Shown: positions 17,271 through 25,968 of the stretch, piece by piece
How the letters are laid out: the number at the start of each line of letters is the position of its first letter
Position numbering within the stretch: the first letter of the stretch is position 1
NCBI RefSeq assembly: GCF_000282575.1
Contig: NZ_AKJA01000130.1
Location: 1 to 36,811 of the forward strand
Source: Herbaspirillum sp. YR522
Lineage (GTDB): Bacteria > Pseudomonadota > Gammaproteobacteria > Burkholderiales > Burkholderiaceae_D
Length of the DNA stretch: 36,811 nt
Direction: 5' to 3'
Notes under the pieces: model-generated
The model's database searches: none
The model's input: the letters and a program-made list of their open reading frames with translations, nothing else
What the model was told of the DNA's origin: nothing
Made by a program: the position numbers and the translations under genes

Positions 17271-18555
17271 GTTCCTCCTTGATCAATTGGTAGTCGTGCT
17301 GCCATTGCTGGAATTGCGTCGCGTTGGAGGCTTGTCTTTGCTTCATCTGGGCATCGGTTTCCTTATCGTCAAGACGTGCGGAATGCCTGTTCGGATGATG
17401 CTTCATCGCCGCGGTCTTGTATTGTTTTTCCGCCGTTTTCAGCTGGTCGTCACTGATGGGCGCGCCTTGCACCAGGCCGAACCGCTGGTAAGCGCTTTTC
17501 ATTTCCGCTTTCTTCATCTGCTGCTGGGCCTCAAAGGCATTGCGTGGAGGCGCATCGGTCGTTGGCGGTGGCGGGGTCTGCGACGCGGCCTGCGGTTTCG
17601 GCTGGGGATGCGGTACGGGTGGCGCCTGTGGCCGCGGGTTCGGCCCCGGACCCGAGGCAGGGGGCACCTGGGAGGTGTGATCCTGAGCCTCAGGGCCGGC
17701 CCCGTGTGCCTGTTGCGCGCCGGCATATTCGACATTGCGTTGCGAGGTCTTGAGATCGATGTTGATCCGGCAGGTGGCGCCCTGCTTGTCCTGGAACCAG
17801 TCGGAATGCATCCGGTTGCTGCCGGTCGCCGGGTTGAGTTCCTGCGTGAAATGCATGGCGGGCTTACCTGAAACGAACACGCACATGTTGCGGCGCTGGA
17901 TACCGTCCTTGCCTGTCGCCCAGTTGTCCACCGCGCCGCTGACGCCGTTGTTGTTGCGCATCCAGGCCCATGACTTGCCGGTGGAATGATCGAAGCTGCG
18001 GCAAGTCATCAGGCCGGTCGACGGGTTGTGCTGCCATGGCGTCTGGCTGTTCAACTTGCCGCTCATGAGGTCGAGCGTGGTCATCATCGGCGTGCCGCCG
18101 GCGCTGACACCGTTGAAATGCAATTGCATGCCGCTCGGGTGATAGAACGGTCCGTTCAACGACATGCTGCCGCCCCAGGGCATGGACATCCCTGGCAGCG
18201 TTGGCCGGCCCGCTTGCTGATGCTGATGCTGATGTTGCTGTGGGCGGTAGTGTTGCAGCTGGCCGGCGCCCTGGTGGCCGGCACCACCCAGACGCGCGTT
18301 GAGCTGATGCATCAGGCCACCCTGCAATTGCGTCATTGCTCCGCGCAGGTTGGTGATAGCCGTCTGCAGCGCGCCCGAAGCGCCCGGAAAGTTGACGCTG
18401 CTGTAGAGCTTCGCCATGCTGGCGTTGGAAAAATTCTGGAACTGCCTGACCAGCGACGACGCTGACGGCAAGGTCGCCGTATGCGCGCCCTGCTTGGCCA
18501 TCGTGCCAGGATGGAAATCGGCTGGTGTTAGATTGGTCAATCCCGGCAACCGCAT
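17245..18555 (-). CDS. Unknown protein with His/Gln run, Pro-rich linker and C-terminal J-like domain (HPN)
   Basis: About 436 residues. ATG 18555 has AAGGGGG just upstream; the frame runs back to 18660 but that part is proline-rich and lacks a ribosome site. Order of parts: a Ser/Asn/Gln-rich N-terminus without a Sec signal; a helical stretch; a His/Gln run near residue 110 (QQHQHQHQQ); a central domain of about 160 residues with many Trp, Asn and Met (SFDHSTGKSWAWMRNNNGVS); a Pro-rich linker (GPGPNPRPQAPPVPHPQPKP); and residues ~345-436 resembling a J domain, with AYQRFGL as helix I, DDQLKTAEKQYKTAAMKHHPN as the helix II and loop region, and QFQQWQHDYQLIKEEH as helix III. The key HPD motif reads HPN (387-389). 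Function unknown; the layout recalls secreted J-domain effectors such as HopI1, but that is only an analogy. Confidence 0.7.
   Translation of the reverse strand: MRLPGLTNLTPADFHPGTMAKQGAHTATLPSASSLVRQFQNFSNASMAKLYSSVNFPGASGALQTAITNLRGAMTQLQGGLMHQLNARLGGAGHQGAGQLQHYRPQQHQHQHQQAGRPTLPGMSMPWGGSMSLNGPFYHPSGMQLHFNGVSAGGTPMMTTLDLMSGKLNSQTPWQHNPSTGLMTCRSFDHSTGKSWAWMRNNNGVSGAVDNWATGKDGIQRRNMCVFVSGKPAMHFTQELNPATGSNRMHSDWFQDKQGATCRINIDLKTSQRNVEYAGAQQAHGAGPEAQDHTSQVPPASGPGPNPRPQAPPVPHPQPKPQAASQTPPPPTTDAPPRNAFEAQQQMKKAEMKSAYQRFGLVQGAPISDDQLKTAEKQYKTAAMKHHPNRHSARLDDKETDAQMKQRQASNATQFQQWQHDYQLIKEEHARLNGKN
18215..18240. repeat. Hexanucleotide repeat inside the J-like gene
   Basis: The + strand reads TGCTGA three times in a row followed by two near copies; on the minus strand it encodes alternating Gln and His. 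Six-base slippage would keep the frame and change only the length of the run. Confidence 0.7.
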
Positions 18556-18871
18556 GGCGCCCCCTTGTGCGAGATGATCGAATGGTGGTGGGTGGCTTTG
18601 ATGGCCGGTCTGGTTCCTTGGCGCTGCGCGGCCAGGAGGGGGCGGGTGAGGCGGAAGCACTGGCGATCATGCGCGCACATTACGGAGACGTTATGTGCTG
18701 CTCGAGGCGCAGCAGGCGGTGGATGCCGTGCGCAGCTTGCGGGCCTATTCGCTTCTATCCTGTCCCGCCACGCCGGACTATCGTCGAGCGGGAACCGAAG
18801 ATTCGAAGGTTAATCAAATTGGCTTTCCAATCTTTCGGGTGATGCGTCGTTCGATGCTTCCCGTCTTGTCG
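18556..18871. other. Divergent intergenic region, J-like gene / small unknown gene
   Basis: About 316 bp between a minus-strand and a plus-strand gene. It must hold the promoter of the J-like gene, but I see no clear -35/-10 pair and no paired TTCG boxes with the 15-16 base spacing of type III regulon promoters. Open frames here lack ribosome sites. Confidence 0.35.
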
Positions 18872-19111
18872 ATGCCACTCTATGAACATCGGGCCCATCA
18901 AGGCCAGTACCTTTATCGTATGCGCTACGCCCATCGTGACGAAGGCTGGGTGATCGATGCCGCGCAGGTTGTCTGGAACGGTGCGCCCTTGAATGCCTGG
19001 ACCGAGATCAAGGGCTTGCATTCATCCGAGGCACAGGCCATCGCGCGGGGGATCGAGTGGTGCGAAGCCATCGTCGCGCATCACAATACCGATAATGTTC
19101 CCGATGAGTAA
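18872..19111 (+). CDS. Small unknown protein
   Basis: About 79 residues from ATG 18872 (MPLYEHRAHQG). The middle GQYLYRMRYAHRDEGWVIDA and the helix SSEAQAIARGIEWCEAIVAH look like a compact soluble protein. Codon use is in line with neighbours from here to the stop, whereas the upstream part of the frame (to a GTG at 18695) looks random. ATG 18842 is another possible start; neither has a clear ribosome site. No family recognised. Confidence 0.5.
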   Translation: MPLYEHRAHQGQYLYRMRYAHRDEGWVIDAAQVVWNGAPLNAWTEIKGLHSSEAQAIARGIEWCEAIVAHHNTDNVPDE

Positions 19112-19375
19112 CTCCAGGTGAAAGAGACGGCGGTCGGTCAGCCGACTGCGTCGCCGTCGACCAAGCATGACTGGCGGCGTCGGCCCCGGCGCGTGCGCCT
19201 GGACAGCCTCGAACGCGGCTGCACAGGTGCATCACCATCGCCGGGGCCGGGCGACAACAGTAGCGGCCCTCTACCCATTTCATCTAGAATGCGCTGGTCC
19301 AGCGGCCTTTGCGCCGCCTTGGACATGCATATCTGATGCTTTCTATTACTGCTCTAAATACGCCGGGGAACTGAA

Positions 19376-21208
19376 ATGTCGGGTGAAGGCATCGTCAACT
19401 TGGCGGCATACACATTGGCCAGCCCAAAGCCGCCCTTCGAGCGGCAAGCCGAAGATCGCACCGCCGAATTGCTGGAAGCGCTGGCCGTGGTCGAGGCACA
19501 GAAGCTGCAGCTGGAAAACGCCTTGCAGATGCGTGACGAGATCCAGCGTCAGCTGGAGACCGAACTCGAGGATGCGCGGTTACTGCATTCCATCAGTTCG
19601 ATGATGATGGACGAGGACTCGGTCGACGCGCTCTACCAAAAGCTGGTGGACGCCGCGACGTTGGTCATGCGCTCCGATTTCGGCAGCCTGCAGCGCTACG
19701 ACGAGGCGCGTGGCGCATTGGAAATGATTGCCCATCATGGGCTCGACGACGACGCCTTGCGGTTCTGGCAGTGGGTCGCTCCCGGGCGTGCCACCACTTG
19801 CGGCAGGGCGTTGGCCGTCGGCCAGCGGGTGGTGGTGCCGGACTTCGACACCTGCGATTTCATTGTCGGCAGCGACGACCTGGTCGCCTTTCGCAAAGCG
19901 GGTGTGCGCGCCGCGCAATCGACCCCGTTGCTGACCCGAAGCGGGCGCCTGGTCGGCATGATCACGACCCACTGGACTTGCTGTCATGCGCCCAAGGAGC
20001 GCGACCTGCGCCTGTTCGATATCATCGCGCGCCAGGCCGCCGACCTGATCGAGCGCAATATTTCGGCCCAGGCCCTGCGGCGGCACGCCGACAGCCTGGT
20101 CGAGGCCGATCGCTACAAGGATGAATTCCTGGCTACGCTGGCGCACGAACTGCGCAATCCGCTGGCGCCCTTGCGCACCGGACTGACGCTGCTCAAGATT
20201 GGAAGTGCCGAACAGGCGACCCGGGTATTGCCGATGATGGAAAGGCAACTCGGGCATATGGTCCGCCTCATTGATGACCTGCTGGACGTATCGCGCATCA
20301 GCCGCGGCATGGTGACGCTGCAGTGCAGCCGGGTAGCGTTGGCATCTCTGATCGAAAGCGCCGTGGAGACCAGCCGGCCATTGATCAATGCGGCCAATCA
20401 TCAATTCACGGTGTCGGTCCCGAGCGATGCGGTGTATCTCCAGGTCGATGTGACCCGTACCGTGCAAATCATCAGCAACCTGCTCAACAACGCCGCCAAA
20501 TACACGCCTGACGGCGGCCGCATCGACCTGGTCGCGGATGCGCTGGGTAACGAGGCGGTGATCCGCATCACCGATAACGGGGTGGGCATACCGACGCCGA
20601 TGCTGCCGAAAATCTTCGAGCTGTTTACGCAGGTGGATCGTTCGACAGAGCGCAGCCAGAGCGGCCTGGGGGTTGGGCTGGCATTGGCCAGGCACCTGGC
20701 GCAATTGCATCAGGGGTCGATCGAGGTCGCCAGCCCGGGTGTCGGTGGCGGCTCCGTCTTTACCTTGCGCCTGCCGATCGACGTCGCCCACGCGCAAGGA
20801 GCGCCAGTTCATCAGCCCGGCGGCAAACTGCAGTCGGCTGGCCAGGCGACGCGCATCCTGATCGTCGACGATAACGTCGATGCGGCAAGGACGCTGGCCC
20901 TGTTGCTGGGCGAAATGGGGCACACCACCAGTGTCGTGACGGAGTCGCCCCAGGCACTGGCGGCAGCGCTTGCGTTCAAGCCTGATGTGATGTTCCTCGA
21001 CCTCGGGATGCCGCATCTCAATGGCTTCGATCTGGCGCGCCAGATACGCGGGCATGACGGTTTGAAGCGTGTGTATCTTGCCGCCTTGAGCGGCTGGGGA
21101 ACGCAAGAGGATCGCGCCAAGAGCCGCGATGCAGGCATCGATCATCACCTGACCAAGCCGGTGATGGTCGATGCGGTCCAGGAGGTATTGTCGAATGTGG
21201 TGCCTTGA
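19376..21208 (+). CDS. Hybrid sensor histidine kinase (GAF, HisKA, HATPase, receiver)
   Basis: A 610-residue soluble protein with no membrane helix. Residues ~20-70 form a likely coiled coil. A GAF sensor domain spans about 75-230. The dimerisation and phosphoacceptor helix has HELRNPLAPLR with His257. The ATP-binding domain carries N box NLLNNAAKYTP (368-378), G1 DNGVGIP (400-406), F box and G2 GLGVGLALA. The C-terminal receiver (493-608) has acidic VDD at 497-499, phosphoacceptor Asp542 in FLDLGMP, and Lys594 in TKP. It would sense a cytoplasmic signal through GAF and pass phosphate internally to its receiver; no separate output regulator is adjacent, so the partner is unknown. ATG 19376 follows GGGGAA. 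Confidence 0.92.
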   Translation: MSGEGIVNLAAYTLASPKPPFERQAEDRTAELLEALAVVEAQKLQLENALQMRDEIQRQLETELEDARLLHSISSMMMDEDSVDALYQKLVDAATLVMRSDFGSLQRYDEARGALEMIAHHGLDDDALRFWQWVAPGRATTCGRALAVGQRVVVPDFDTCDFIVGSDDLVAFRKAGVRAAQSTPLLTRSGRLVGMITTHWTCCHAPKERDLRLFDIIARQAADLIERNISAQALRRHADSLVEADRYKDEFLATLAHELRNPLAPLRTGLTLLKIGSAEQATRVLPMMERQLGHMVRLIDDLLDVSRISRGMVTLQCSRVALASLIESAVETSRPLINAANHQFTVSVPSDAVYLQVDVTRTVQIISNLLNNAAKYTPDGGRIDLVADALGNEAVIRITDNGVGIPTPMLPKIFELFTQVDRSTERSQSGLGVGLALARHLAQLHQGSIEVASPGVGGGSVFTLRLPIDVAHAQGAPVHQPGGKLQSAGQATRILIVDDNVDAARTLALLLGEMGHTTSVVTESPQALAAALAFKPDVMFLDLGMPHLNGFDLARQIRGHDGLKRVYLAALSGWGTQEDRAKSRDAGIDHHLTKPVMVDAVQEVLSNVVP

Positions 21209-21350
21209 GCACGCACCGGGCGCCTGTCGGCTCCGGGCTCGGCATGAGCCTGGGCGTTGAAGCCGCATCGCCACGCCAATGCCGATCCGATGTTTTTTTT
21301 CGAGTCAACATACGGCGGCATGGCCGATTCAGGCAGGCGGGTGGCGGTGT

Positions 21351-22418
21351 TCAGGTGGTGGCAGCAGGGCCGGTCGGCGGCAGGATGGTATCGATCGGTT
21401 GACGCCATTTGGCCAAGCGCTTGGATAAGAGATGAGATGGTCTTTCGACCAGCCAGTAGAACGCCGCCGAAAGCACGGCCACCGTGATCATCACCACAGG
21501 CCAGTTCAAGGCCGAGCGCTCGGTGCCCAGGATTTGCATCAGTAGCAGCGGCGCCTGCGTGTGCATCAGGTAGATCGAAAAACATGCCTGTCCGAGCACA
21601 GCCAGTTTGGTATAGATGAAGCTCGGCCTGGTCTGGCAAAATTCCATCAGCAACCACAAGGCGCACGGGGCCGCAAAGACCAGCATCGAGTGTTTCAAGG
21701 GCATGATGTGCGAGAACGTCAACACCCCTGCCAAGCCGCCGAATCCGACGACAAAGATCCGGGCGGCCACGATGGAGCCCTTGCGTAGCGAGAATGCCTG
21801 CACACGTTCAAGACTGATCGACTCGGCAACGACACAGCCGAGAATCCACATCGGCAGGCAGAGTAGCCAGGACAATCCGACACCGTAGCACCACAGGTAG
21901 CCTCCCATCGGGTCGGGCACCATGCTCAGGGCGATCGATACCGCGAAGCTGGCAATCAGGACGGTATGGATGCCGATCTTTCGATACAGGCGTAGAAGGA
22001 GCGGATACAGGAAATAATAGATCGCCTCTGCATACAAGGACCAGACCACGCCCATGTCCCTGAGTCCATTTGGTAGTGTCGATGCGAAGGCCAGGGCGAC
22101 CAGGGTGGGAATGCCGATCCGGGTTCCCCGTGCCAGGTAGAACGACGCAGGCACGCGAAGTCGCTTGCCATTCGCGTAGGGATAATGGATACAAAACCCG
22201 GATATCACGAAGAAGGCGACAACCGCTGCCGTGCCGTTGAACGTGACCCCGAACCCGCGCTGTGCCAAGACCAGATAGTCGGCCACGCGGCCCTGCATGG
22301 TTTCGGAAAGCACCCGAAAGACCGGCGGGGCACCAAGGTGGGAAAATACCACCCAGAGCGCGCAGAGAAATCGCACGCCATCCAAGAACTCGAAATGTCT
22401 GTAATTATTTTTTTTCAT
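21351..22418 (-). CDS. Membrane acyltransferase (acyltransferase 3 family)
   Basis: About 355 residues with ten or so hydrophobic helices. FEFLDGVRFLCALWVVFSHL carries the conserved Arg and His of the family; AFFVISGFCIHYPY and FSIYLMHTQAPLLL are further hallmarks. It is a stand-alone membrane domain with no SGNH part. The frame extends to 22562 but ATG 22418 has GAGGAAA a few bases upstream and begins right at the family N-terminus (MKKNNYRHFEF), so I chose it. It probably acylates a surface carbohydrate; no sugar genes are adjacent. Confidence 0.87.
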   Translation of the reverse strand: MKKNNYRHFEFLDGVRFLCALWVVFSHLGAPPVFRVLSETMQGRVADYLVLAQRGFGVTFNGTAAVVAFFVISGFCIHYPYANGKRLRVPASFYLARGTRIGIPTLVALAFASTLPNGLRDMGVVWSLYAEAIYYFLYPLLLRLYRKIGIHTVLIASFAVSIALSMVPDPMGGYLWCYGVGLSWLLCLPMWILGCVVAESISLERVQAFSLRKGSIVAARIFVVGFGGLAGVLTFSHIMPLKHSMLVFAAPCALWLLMEFCQTRPSFIYTKLAVLGQACFSIYLMHTQAPLLLMQILGTERSALNWPVVMITVAVLSAAFYWLVERPSHLLSKRLAKWRQPIDTILPPTGPAATT

Positions 22419-23115
22419 GGTTTCCTCGATTGGGTGGACCAGGTCACATGCTGTCATTGCAGCCCGCCGGGCTGCGGTTACAAGGGGCAATTCGTCGGGC
22501 GTGCCGATTGACTCGACAGACTCAATGGACTCGACACGCACACCGGTAGATTGATGCTCCAATCAGGTCAAGAAACCAGGTCAAGAAACGCTGAGGTTCA
22601 GGCTGCACGTTAAGGCTGCAATGGCGACGTCGAGCAGGGCTTGAAAATAGAGATGCGATTTGCTGATGCTGCCTGGGTGCAACGTTGGCGGCGGACATTA
22701 AAGCCAGAGCATGGTTGGCGTTTCATCTTTGTTCTTTTACGTTGCGCCCGAACAATCACGCAGGCAATTGTCGGCAAACACGCAGATCATACCGCGGACG
22801 CCAGCAGCAGCGACGTAAATGTTATCACGGACAAGTTGCCGCCGGTGGCGTCCTGATTCACAGCTACGAATATATTACCTTGCTGGCCCTGGAGTTGCGA
22901 ACGATATGATCACTGCAGGGAGACTTTCCCTGGAAGGGCCGGAAATCAATAATTATAAGTAATATTGTATTTTGGAAATGATGATCAGGCCGATCGGTGC
23001 GGGTCGAGCTGATCGATGTGTCGAGAAGGTAGCTGCCGGGTAGCTGCGCGACGGCAATGGACATCATGCGATCTCCGGGTGGCCCGGTCGCACGCGTCGC
23101 AGAAGGATATGACAC
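22419..23115. other. Long non-coding gap
   Basis: About 700 bp upstream of the minus-strand acyltransferase gene. It holds a tandem 13-bp repeat (AGGTCAAGAAACC at 22565-22577, then the same with a final G at 22578-22590) and an AT-rich patch near 22945-22985. Short open frames lack ribosome sites. No RNA gene recognised. Confidence 0.4.
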
Positions 23116-23142
23116 AAAAACAGCGGCATGCCGCCGCTGTTT
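23116..23142 (-). terminator. Rho-independent terminator of the small secreted protein gene
   Basis: AACAGCGGC (23119-23127) and GCCGCTGTT (23133-23141) form a 9-bp GC-rich stem with a five-base loop. Read on the minus strand it is followed by a T-run (the AAAAA at 23116-23120 on the + strand), 27 bp past the stop codon. Confidence 0.85.
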
Positions 23143-23168
23143 CCGGTCAAGCCGATGGACGGCGCAAC

Positions 23169-23465
23169 TTACTGCTCCTGTGCCCCGGTATGATCCGATT
23201 GGGGATGACCGGGAGCAGCGCTGGCATTGCTGGACGACTGGTGCTGGCCGGACGGGTCGGGTGCCTTGGTTGCGCCGGGAGGCAGCGGGCGCTTCTGCGC
23301 GGCGATCTCGTGCGGGTTCTGGTTCGGCGCGGCCTGTACTGCGGGGTTGCCGGTGGCGGCGCGATTGTCGCCGGTCGGACCGCGTTGCTCGAAGCCCTGC
23401 GCCAGGGCGGCCGTGCTGGCGGTGGTCACGGCTACGCCCAGTACCAGGTTGCGAAAGCTGATCAT
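23169..23465 (-). CDS. Small secreted protein, unknown
   Basis: A 98-residue protein with a typical Sec signal peptide (MISFRNLVLGVAVTTASTAA, cut after ALA at about residue 22). The mature part is hydrophilic, rich in Pro, Gln, Asn, Gly and His, and probably disordered (GQHQSSSNASAAPGH). AGAGGAG lies a few bases before the ATG, and an intrinsic terminator follows, so it is a single-gene unit. No family recognised. Confidence 0.75.
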   Translation of the reverse strand: MISFRNLVLGVAVTTASTAALAQGFEQRGPTGDNRAATGNPAVQAAPNQNPHEIAAQKRPLPPGATKAPDPSGQHQSSSNASAAPGHPQSDHTGAQEQ

Positions 23466-23575
23466 GATGAGCTCCTCTGAGTGAATCGATCCAAGATGGC
23501 TTCATTCTAGAGAACCCGGGACGGCCACGAAGTCAGCCAATGCAGCCGATTGTCGTCAGTGCAATCCCGCAGCGG

Positions 23576-23863
23576 TCACTGGTCGAACTTGTCCTTGAGC
23601 AGCGTCTCGATGGTCGCGATGCGGGTCTCGACCGTATCCAGCAAGGCCTGTGGCATGCCGCCACCGTCTGCCAACTGGGCAGCCAGCGAGCGGGCGATGC
23701 CGATGACGCCATCGGTAAATTGCCTGCCGTCGCGCGACATGACGGCTGCCGCCGTAAATAGCGTGGAAAACAGGATCTGGTCGGCAGTGTTGTTCTCGAT
23801 GAATTTATTGAGCAGGTTGTTGTGGCTTTGCTTGAGAGCGTCGAATTCTTCCTGGGTGGGCAT
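23576..23863 (-). CDS. Small helical protein, unknown
   Basis: A 95-residue soluble protein starting MPTQEEFDALKQSHNN, predicted mostly helical, ending TRIATIETLLKDKFDQ. GGAG precedes ATG 23863 at good spacing; the longer frame to 23902 adds residues without a ribosome site. It is divergent from the chemoreceptor gene 226 bp away. No family recognised. Confidence 0.65.
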   Translation of the reverse strand: MPTQEEFDALKQSHNNLLNKFIENNTADQILFSTLFTAAAVMSRDGRQFTDGVIGIARSLAAQLADGGGMPQALLDTVETRIATIETLLKDKFDQ

Positions 23864-24088
23864 GGCGGCTCCGGGGGTTCTTGAACATTGAAAAACCGGC
23901 AAGATAACACGATCGTGCGCTTGCTCGTCGTGCCGTGCCGGCCGGGCTGCCCACTGTCATAAGTTACGCGTAAGCTAGCGGTTCTACCATCTGTGCCATA
24001 CGGGGCAGTGCGCCCGCATGCCGATGTACCAAACCGCCCGCCTGGAAGCGGGTGCGAACAAGCGGGATACCCGCAGGGAGACAGGATC

Positions 24089-25747
24089 ATGGCAGGGTTT
24101 GAGACGGGAGCGCCGGCCATCGGCGCCGTGGACGGGGCCAGGCGCGCGTTGCCATGGTTGATGGCGGTGCTGGCAGGGGCTGCGCTGGCATTCGGTGCCG
24201 AGGCGCTCGACCCGGCCCATCGGCTCAAGGCGCCCTGGGTAGGCGTGGCTGCGGTGGGGCTGGCGCTGGCGTGCCTGGCATTGCTGCGGCGCTCCGATGG
24301 TGTGGGTCATGCGCCGTTCATCGACAAGGTGGGCAACGAGATCGATCACATCATGATCGGCGCGGCCGAGACCTCGTTCTTCGTCGATACCATCAAGAGC
24401 AAGATCCATACGGATGTGGATGCGGCCAATGGCATCGCCGCCAGCGCCGCCCAGAATGCCGCGACCACGGCGCAGATCGCCAGCAACGCCGAGCGCGCCT
24501 CGGCCATTGCCGCCGAAGTGCGTAGCGAAAGCGTCAGCGGCCGTACCGAGGTCGACCATGGCCTGCGCCATATCGTGCAGGCGCGCAGCGACGCCCAGGC
24601 AGCCTCGGGCATGATGGCGCAGCTGCAGGAAAAATCCAGGCGTATCCATGGCATTACCGAAGTCATCAGCGAGATCGCTGCGCGCACCAACCTGCTGGCG
24701 CTCAATGCCGCCATCGAGGCCGCGCGTGCCGGCGAGCAGGGCAGGGGATTTGCCGTCGTGGCCGGTGAAGTGCGCCAGTTGGCCCAGCGCACCAAGGAAG
24801 CCACCGATGACATCGGCGTGATGGTGCGGTCCATTACCGACGAGGCCGAACGCGCCGCAGCCGGCATGAACGCCCTGAGCGGGCGGGTGCTGGAGGCGGC
24901 GCAGAACGTCGAACGGGTACATGGCCTGTTGAACAACATCGAGCGCTCGGCCGGGCAGTCGCAGGAGCAGATCGAGGAAATCGCGGTCGCTTCGCGCGAG
25001 AACGTGCAGACCACCCAGTACATTGCCGATTCGATTACCGCCATTCGCGATGGCATGCTGCAGACCGATGGCGAGTTGCCGCGCGTGGCGGCGTCGGCCA
25101 TGGCCTTGTCGGAGCGCGCCGAGGTGGTGTTCGAGGCGATTGCCGAGGGCCAGGCACGCACCGCGCACGACGTGGTACGCGAGCTGGCATTGCAGGCCGC
25201 ACGCGATATCGGCCGGCTGTTCGAAAAATCGATCGCTGCCGGCCGGATTTCACAAGCCGACCTGTTCGATCGCAGCTACCAGCCGATCCCCCATACCTTG
25301 CCGCAGAAGCACACCACCCGCTTCGACGCATTCACCGATCAGGTACTGCCGCCGCTGCAGGAGGCTATCCTGGAGCGCATGCCCCAGCTGGCCTACGCGG
25401 GGGCGGTCGACGACAACGGTTATTTTCCCACCCATAATCGCAAGTTCTCGCAGCCGCTCACCGGCGACTACGCGGTGGACCTGGTCAACAACCGGACCAA
25501 GCGCATCTTCAGCGACCGCACCGGCAGGCGGTGCGGTGCCAATACCAAGCCATTTTTGTTGCAAACGTATAAACGCGATACCGGCGAGGTGATGCATGAC
25601 CTGTCGGTGCCGATTCACGTCAATGGTCGCCATTGGGGCGGGTTTCGCATCGGTTATCGCTCGATGCATGCCGAACCGGCGCCAGCCCCGCCATCGGTGC
25701 CGGCACGGCCAGTCCCCATGGCGCCAGGCCGGGCAGCTCGCTCGTGA
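24089..25747 (+). CDS. Methyl-accepting chemotaxis protein with C-terminal sensor-like domain
   Basis: A 552-residue chemoreceptor. Two N-terminal helices (about 21-39 and 50-67) are joined by only about ten residues, so there is no periplasmic ligand domain. The signalling domain fills about 95-350, with the hairpin tip [20 protein letters not shown] (195-214) that binds CheA and CheW. Unusually, residues ~375-525 form a further soluble domain ([56 protein letters not shown]), resembling single-Cache-like domains and predicted cytoplasmic. A proline-rich tail follows, with no NWETF-type CheR-binding pentapeptide. ATG 24089 is chosen over the upstream frame start at 23993 because of GGGAG about ten bases ahead. 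It lies just upstream of cheR. Confidence 0.9.
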   Translation: MAGFETGAPAIGAVDGARRALPWLMAVLAGAALAFGAEALDPAHRLKAPWVGVAAVGLALACLALLRRSDGVGHAPFIDKVGNEIDHIMIGAAETSFFVDTIKSKIHTDVDAANGIAASAAQNAATTAQIASNAERASAIAAEVRSESVSGRTEVDHGLRHIVQARSDAQAASGMMAQLQEKSRRIHGITEVISEIAARTNLLALNAAIEAARAGEQGRGFAVVAGEVRQLAQRTKEATDDIGVMVRSITDEAERAAAGMNALSGRVLEAAQNVERVHGLLNNIERSAGQSQEQIEEIAVASRENVQTTQYIADSITAIRDGMLQTDGELPRVAASAMALSERAEVVFEAIAEGQARTAHDVVRELALQAARDIGRLFEKSIAAGRISQADLFDRSYQPIPHTLPQKHTTRFDAFTDQVLPPLQEAILERMPQLAYAGAVDDNGYFPTHNRKFSQPLTGDYAVDLVNNRTKRIFSDRTGRRCGANTKPFLLQTYKRDTGEVMHDLSVPIHVNGRHWGGFRIGYRSMHAEPAPAPPSVPARPVPMAPGRAARS

Positions 25748-25851
25748 ATCGTGCCCGCTGCTGGCAGGCGCTGTCGGCTAGGGCATCAAACAGGCATATT
25801 GACCTCGCGCAATAGGGGGGTAAAACCGCTTCATTTCAAAGGCTGATTCGC

Positions 25852-25880
25852 TTGACCCCACCCGGCCGCTGATAGATTAT
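25852..25880 (+). promoter_or_regulatory. Candidate sigma-70 promoter for cheR
   Basis: TTGACC (25852-25857) and GATTAT (25875-25880) with a 17-base spacer match the sigma-70 consensus at 5/6 and 4/6 positions. They lie about 90 bp before the cheR start in a 221-bp gap after the receptor gene. Confidence 0.35.
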
Positions 25881-25968
25881 TCGACAAGGGGGAACCTGCT
25901 CGCGACAGCGGCAGGTTGTTAGCCATAAGCAGACGGGTCAGTGACGCCCAGCGAGAGAAGGAAATACA

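Noticed and set aside
18556..18871. Type III regulon promoter box upstream of the J-like gene
   Set aside because: TTCG motifs occur, but no pair with the 15-16 base spacing was found, and no secretion-system genes other than flagellar ones are present.
19580..21274. 564-codon minus-strand frame opposite the histidine kinase gene
   Set aside because: Shadow frame caused by strong third-position GC bias; the + strand gene has all kinase motifs.
25821..25849. TAAAACCG and GCTGATTC upstream of cheR as a sigma-28 promoter
   Set aside because: Both boxes are poor and the spacer is two bases too long; the sigma-70 pair further down fits better.
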